Assembly (NCBI GenBank): GCA_949357655.1
Contig: CASHTG010000001.1
Span: 4,588,001-4,652,000, forward strand
Source: Parascedosporium putredinis
Lineage: Eukaryota > Ascomycota > Sordariomycetes > Microascales > Microascaceae
Length of the DNA: 64,000 nucleotides
Direction of reading: 5' to 3'
Positions 59,643-64,000 of the stretch are shown one piece after another. Position numbers and translations under genes: made by a program. A model generated the notes under the pieces. It ran no database searches. It saw only the letters and a list, made by a program, of their open reading frames with translations, and was not told where the DNA came from. Within the stretch, counting starts at the first letter, position 1; every line of letters begins with the position of its first letter.

Positions 59643-61612
59643 ATGGCGACGTCTTCGCGACCGCAGGCGGCGGCGGCGACTTCGCGCGCGGATTATATGA
59701 ACGGACCCCTATATAAGCAAAGGCACAACATCGTCCTCGTTAGGAGAGCGAGGAGGAAGGACGAGGGCAGCTTCAGGTTGCTCGCGCGACTCTTCATCGA
59801 GAACCAGATTGGTATGTCCTTCTACCCCCTTTTCTTCGTCAATTTGGCTGGGGAGCGCGTTGTTCAAGTTCTCGACCTGGCCACATGCTCCGTTCCGGCA
59901 TCCTGTCATTGTTGCCGCGTCTGTTGCCCATGCACCCAGGCAGAGACTGAAAATGTCCTCGCCATGTGCTAGGTCTAATTCTGCCTCTTCTTGTCTTTGT
60001 TCCTTTCCCTTCCAGAAAACTTGGGGGATGAAGGTTAAGTTGGATGGGTTGGCTCGGTGTGTCTAAGGGGAAAGACACCCCGCCGGCCGCCCTGCCACCA
60101 ACCCAACGAGACCGAAACCCTACTAAATGTCTCTCTTTACGTCAACCTATCGCGTCGAAGACGCCGACCAAGTGCATCTCAATGTGTATATTTGCGCTAA
60201 AGCTAACCATCCATCTTCCTTTTCCAGGGCTTGCCTTCAACCTAATTGCTTTGCTTCTCCTTGCGCATGCCTTCATCCCCAAGGCCAGGCCTGTCACTGG
60301 CAAATTCTTCACCTACTCCTACCACAACCCCACGACAGGCAAATACGGCGTCGGCTACGACGATGGCTACTTCATCACATTCTGCATCATCCTCTTCACT
60401 GGTCTCCGCGCGAGCACAATGGAGTACCTGCTCGCACCGATCGCGAAGCTCGGCGGCATTTCAAGAGAAAGGACTTGACGCGGTTTAGCGAGCAGGCTTG
60501 GCTCTTGGTGTATTATACCATCTTCTGGCCCCTCGGCCTGGTAAGTTGTACCCCTGAAAGGGAGGGCTCCTCGTTCCAACCCCCTCATGATAATCTGGCC
60601 GCTGACTTTGGAGTGTCGGCTTGCAGTACATCTATTACAACTCCGATTACTGGCTCAACCTACGAGGTCTCTGGGCCAACTGGCCTCAAAGGGAGCTTAC
60701 CGGGTTGGTTAAGGGATATGTGCTCGCCCAATGGGCCTTTTGGTTGCAGCAGATCCTCGTCATCTACATGGAAGAGCGTCGCAAGGACCACTACCAGATG
60801 CTAACCCACCACATCATCACTATTGGCTTGCTGTCGTCCTGCTACTTCTACCACCACACTCGTGTCGGCAATCTTGTTCTTGTTCTCATGGACGTTGTCG
60901 ATATCTTTCTTCCTGTACGTTGTCTTTTTATTTTGCTTCGCCTTGGAAGCCGCATACTCTGTCTTTTAAGGGAAACGAAGGCGTTACTGACTAGTATCTC
61001 TGCTCTAGCTCGCCAAGTGCCTCAAGTATACGGGTTACACGACGATATGCGACGTTATCTTCGGTGTGTTCATGGTCTCTTGGGTTTTCGCCCGCCACAT
61101 CTTCTACCTGATGGTCTGCTGGTCCATCTACGCCCATACCCCTGAGATGATCTCGGGTGGTTGCTTCCATGGTGATGCCAACAACCTCACTGGCCCTCAC
61201 GACCCCCGAGGGTTACAACTATATGATCGAGCCCTTCATCAACCCCGCAGGCCGCATTTGCTTCACATCTACCGTCATGCGGTCCTTCCTCGGCTCCCTA
61301 CTTGCCCTGCAAGTCCTCACAATCATGTGGTTCCTGCTGATTGTACGTGTTGCCGTTCGCGTCGTCAGTGGTGGTTCGGCCGACGATATTCGCAGCGATG
61401 ACGAGGGCGAGAACGAGGAAGAAGATGATGCCGAGGAGGAAGTTGTCGAGGCCCTTGAAGAGGAGGTCGGCGTTGAAGACATTGACTTGAAGAACTGGGA
61501 GAGAAGGGCAGGCGTCAAGCGGACTGCCACCACATCAGGTGTTAGCCTACCCGGCCACAGCGACAGGAAGGAGCTGTTGGGCAGGATTGGTTGTGAGAAG
61601 CAAGTCGACTGA
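59643..61612 (+). CDS. LAG1: Ceramide synthase, LAG1/LAC1 family (TLC domain)
   Basis: Ceramide synthase of the ER joins fatty acyl-CoA to a sphingoid base. Exons: 59643-59811, 60228-60540, 60627-60914, 61009-61612, about 458 codons. The cytosolic N terminus carries QRHNIVLVRRARRKDEGS, typical of filamentous-fungal Lag1. The TLC domain includes FSEQAWLLVYYTIFWPLGLYI, GYVLAQWAFWLQQI and the Lag1 motif with the catalytic His-His pair (KDHYQMLTHHIIT), then LMDVVDIFLP and LKYTGYTTICDVIFGVF. The C terminus is an acidic tail (DDEGENEEEDDAEEEVVEALEEE). Frame breaks: an A lost near 60470 (AGAGAAAGG) and an indel near 61205. Fungi often have two paralogues; assignment to Lag1 rather than the second one (BarA) rests on N-terminal resemblance. 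Confidence 0.9.
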
Positions 61613-63187
61613 AAAGAAAACGCTAGGAGGGAAGAACCAGTCCGTCTCCTGGGCGCTGACACCAGAACCGAGGAAGACGATTTGAAAAGGTCCCCGCCGC
61701 CCGCCCCTGGGACGGACATGCGCGATACCAAATAGAAAACCGCAAAGTGCGTACGCTAAACATAGATGGAAATGTATTTAATGCTGCGGTGGGCGAACCG
61801 AGTCGGCGACACATCACGGACAACCCGTGGGAGAAACGAACAAAAGAGCTGGAGGGAAGGCAGACAAGAAACACAGCACACCCTCTCCCCCTCCCCCAAC
61901 ACACAGAGATGGGCTGGTTTCTCAATATCCCTCTTGACTCCCCTTCTGGTCCTCTCTTTATCCCAGTTGACTGGATGAATGTAGGGGACGGTTGGGATCA
62001 ACATCGCTAAACTGTTTTATTCGCGGGCCACGAAAATTTGAAAATTTGGGTGTTTTCTTCTTTCTTTTTCTTTCTTGCATTGTCTTCCCTCCCCTTCTTT
62101 TCCCTCATGTTTCAAAACTATTCATGTCAAAATAATATATCCCCGGGAGCGCGAAGACAAAGAAAACTAAATAATTTACACCAAAAAAAGATTATTCACA
62201 TACATGAGCAAGACGATTTCACTCTATAACCCGTGGTGTGTATGTGGTCTTGGGATGTTAACCAAGCTGACGCTTAAGCACATCTTGGCGCTACATGTCC
62301 TACGAGGGTTTCCTTTTTTATTTCTTTTCGTAGTTCTTGATTTGAATTTCTTTTTTGGAGGAATTTCTTCTCGTGATTTGCTCCGAGGCATCGCCACCTC
62401 GGCCGCTATCTAGACAAGTCTATCTCGAACTGCTAAAGGTAGTGTTGTTGGTTCGCCCCCTTGACCGTGCAAGGAGGACTTGCTGTTTTACATGAGCGCT
62501 TGGAATATTGATCCTTCCTCGACACTAGCGCCGAAAAGCGGGCAACGAAAAAAGTAAAAGGGGAAGAGAAAAGGACAGAAAGCAAGAACCCGCGCCGAGT
62601 CGCAACCCTCTATGAATATCTAGATGCCCATGAAAAAAGAAAAGAAAAGGGAAAAAAAAAAAAAAAAGGATAGCCGCCGAAGATGAGAGAAGCACAGGAG
62701 GAGGGAAAAAAATTGCTGCTCGTCGGCCTAATTGTCGGCTCGGTCTATGCGTTTCGCGGTATACAAGTCGAGTGTGTGCGATCCCATGGCAGCCCTCTCG
62801 CCCAGAGGAGAGCATTTATAATACATGATTTTGAGGAGAAAGGTGGGTGAGTAGAATAAGTTCAGTGAAGAAAACACACGATTGCACGAGATTGGGCCTG
62901 CTCCCATGCATATTTCGGCGTCAGTTCAAGAACAAGGGCAACCAGCCTGTTCGAGCAAAGGTCGTGCCTTGTCGAGCGGGAATAGGCCGTTGGCCCAGAG
63001 CGTGAGCTCAGACTCCTTTCTTGGGCAACCAAACGTGCCTGCTTCGACAGGGCTGCATTGACCAACTGTGCAGGTCGTAAGGGGCGAGCAATGGAGATGC
63101 TTCTAGCCCAGAGTTCCGGTAGTCGACATGATCGATATAGATAAGGGGAAATGGGTCCCCGCTGTTCTAGAGAGTGCGAGGGTTGGT
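61613..63187. other. Convergent 3' flanks of LAG1 and OCH1
   Basis: T-rich runs (62055-62110), an A run at 62648-62666 and no recognisable gene. Open frames are short and low in complexity. Confidence 0.55.
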
Positions 63188-64000
63188 TTACTCGTCAAAA
63201 ATTTCGCCAATGTGGCGTTCATGCTCCGGCTTCCAAGTGCCTAGATGGAACTCGATATTAGCATCTGAAGCGGACTCATAGGGGCGCGAATGTGCTAGCT
63301 AGCTAGCTACACTTGAGGTGCCTTACCTTCAAACTCGTGTTTGACCATGGCCTGGGGATCATCGTACTCGCCGGCACCCATCTGCTTAACACCTGGGGAA
63401 AAGCCGGTGATGGGCAGAACAACGACGTCGCCCACCTTCTTAGGTGCCGTCATGCCCGTGAAGTTGTGCCAGTCGATGACGTTGGTGTTTGCCTTCTTGA
63501 AGAACTTGCCATCGTTGAAGTAGTCGAACAGAGCATCGGTCCAGATAGCAGGCCCGGTGAACTCGATGACGTTGTCGCCGAGGGTCTTTTTCAGGGAGCC
63601 AGCCTGCTTGCGCTTCAGGGTCTCTTCGGTGATACGAGCAATGACCTCACGCAGGGCGGGGTGACCGGGCTTAGCTTGAATGGTCCACTGGCAAAACTGG
63701 ATGCGGCGGCTGTACCACTCAGCCCAGTCCTCGCGGTCCGGATCGGCCTCGATGCCGATGACGAGGCCGACGGTCTTGCGGGGATGCTCTCGGGTACCCA
63801 CTCAAGGGCGCTTCGGAGGGCTAGGGTGTCGATATCGGAGTAGATACCGCCACGAGCAAACAGGATGAGATAGCGAAAGAAGTCGGCACGGAGCACGGGG
63901 AGGGGTAGGGCCTCAAAAGCCTCAAGAACGGAGGGTACGGAAGCGTAGAAAAGGCTCAGAAGCGAATGGGCGACATCGTCTGTGATGACCTCATGGATGA
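63188..64000 (-). CDS. OCH1: Initiation-specific alpha-1,6-mannosyltransferase, 5' end cut by window edge
   Basis: Och1 (GT32) adds the first alpha-1,6-mannose of the outer chain to N-glycans in the cis-Golgi. The visible part starts inside the catalytic domain, upstream of VLRADFFRYLILFARGG, followed by the DxD motif in GGIYSDIDT. Next come GLVIGIEADPDREDWAEWYSRR and QFCQWTIQAKPGHP, then ENVIEF-like DNVIEFTGPAIWTDALFDYF, all typical of Och1. The donor is at 63326/63325. A 53-nt last exon (63240-63188) encodes TWKPEHERHIGEIFDE and the stop. One C is lost near 63783, breaking the frame after VPESIP. The N-terminal signal anchor lies beyond position 64000. Confidence 0.9.

Noticed and set aside
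1..64000. Programmed ribosomal frameshifting as the explanation for broken frames
   Set aside because: Breaks are too many, fall in unrelated genes, and sit in plain C/G runs without slippery heptamers or a consistent direction; assembly indels explain them better.
1..64000. tRNA, rRNA, CRISPR, transposon or secondary-metabolite cluster
   Set aside because: Reading for T-arm consensus, transposase or reverse-transcriptase motifs, direct-repeat arrays and synthase domains turned up nothing convincing; isolated TTCGA matches had no pairing stems.

Overview
This is eukaryotic chromosomal DNA from a filamentous ascomycete (Pezizomycotina), most likely a Sordariomycete. The basis is short GT-AG introns (most 55-160 nt), coding exons rich in G+C at third positions, long C/T-rich leaders, and a set of proteins typical of that group: a CDC11-class septin, a Rom2-type RhoGEF, an Och1 mannosyltransferase, a Lag1 ceramide synthase, a fungal dynein light intermediate chain and erythroascorbate biosynthesis. 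I see no mobile element, tRNA, rRNA, CRISPR array or obvious secondary-metabolite cluster.

Layout: 18 protein genes at about one per 3.6 kb. From left to right: Rab escort protein MRS6 (-, 3' end off the left edge), exosome subunit RRP43 (-), ferric reductase (+), D-arabinono-1,4-lactone oxidase ALO1 (-), molybdopterin synthase large subunit (-), RBM5/RBM10-type splicing factor (+), SET-domain protein with a signal-peptide-like N terminus (+), conserved fungal protein of unknown function (+), V-ATPase c' subunit VMA11 (-), Rho1 GEF ROM2 (+), SPATA20/DUF255 thioredoxin-fold protein (+), dynein light intermediate chain (-), RES-complex protein IST3 (+), PROPPIN HSV2/ATG18-like (-), septin CDC11 (+), Bax-inhibitor-1 family protein (-), ceramide synthase LAG1 (+), OCH1 (-, 5' end off the right edge). 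Intergenic stretches of 1-4.6 kb carry C/T-rich promoter tracts, A-rich 3' regions and a few simple repeats.

The genes are unrelated housekeeping functions: vesicle traffic (MRS6, VMA11, HSV2), RNA processing (RRP43, RBM5/10-like, IST3), cell wall and polarity (ROM2, CDC11, OCH1, LAG1), motor function (DLIC), and redox or cofactor metabolism (FRE, ALO1, MoaE). They do not form a pathway cluster, and I found no convincing new biological system.

The main caveat concerns sequence quality. Fifteen of the 18 genes need one or more single-base frame corrections to give an intact conserved protein, usually a missing C or G in a 3-6 nt homopolymer. About 35 such breaks are spread over essential genes, which points to uncorrected indels in the assembly rather than pseudogenes. 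Coordinates below are genomic spans, and proteins translated directly from this sequence will be broken at the places named.
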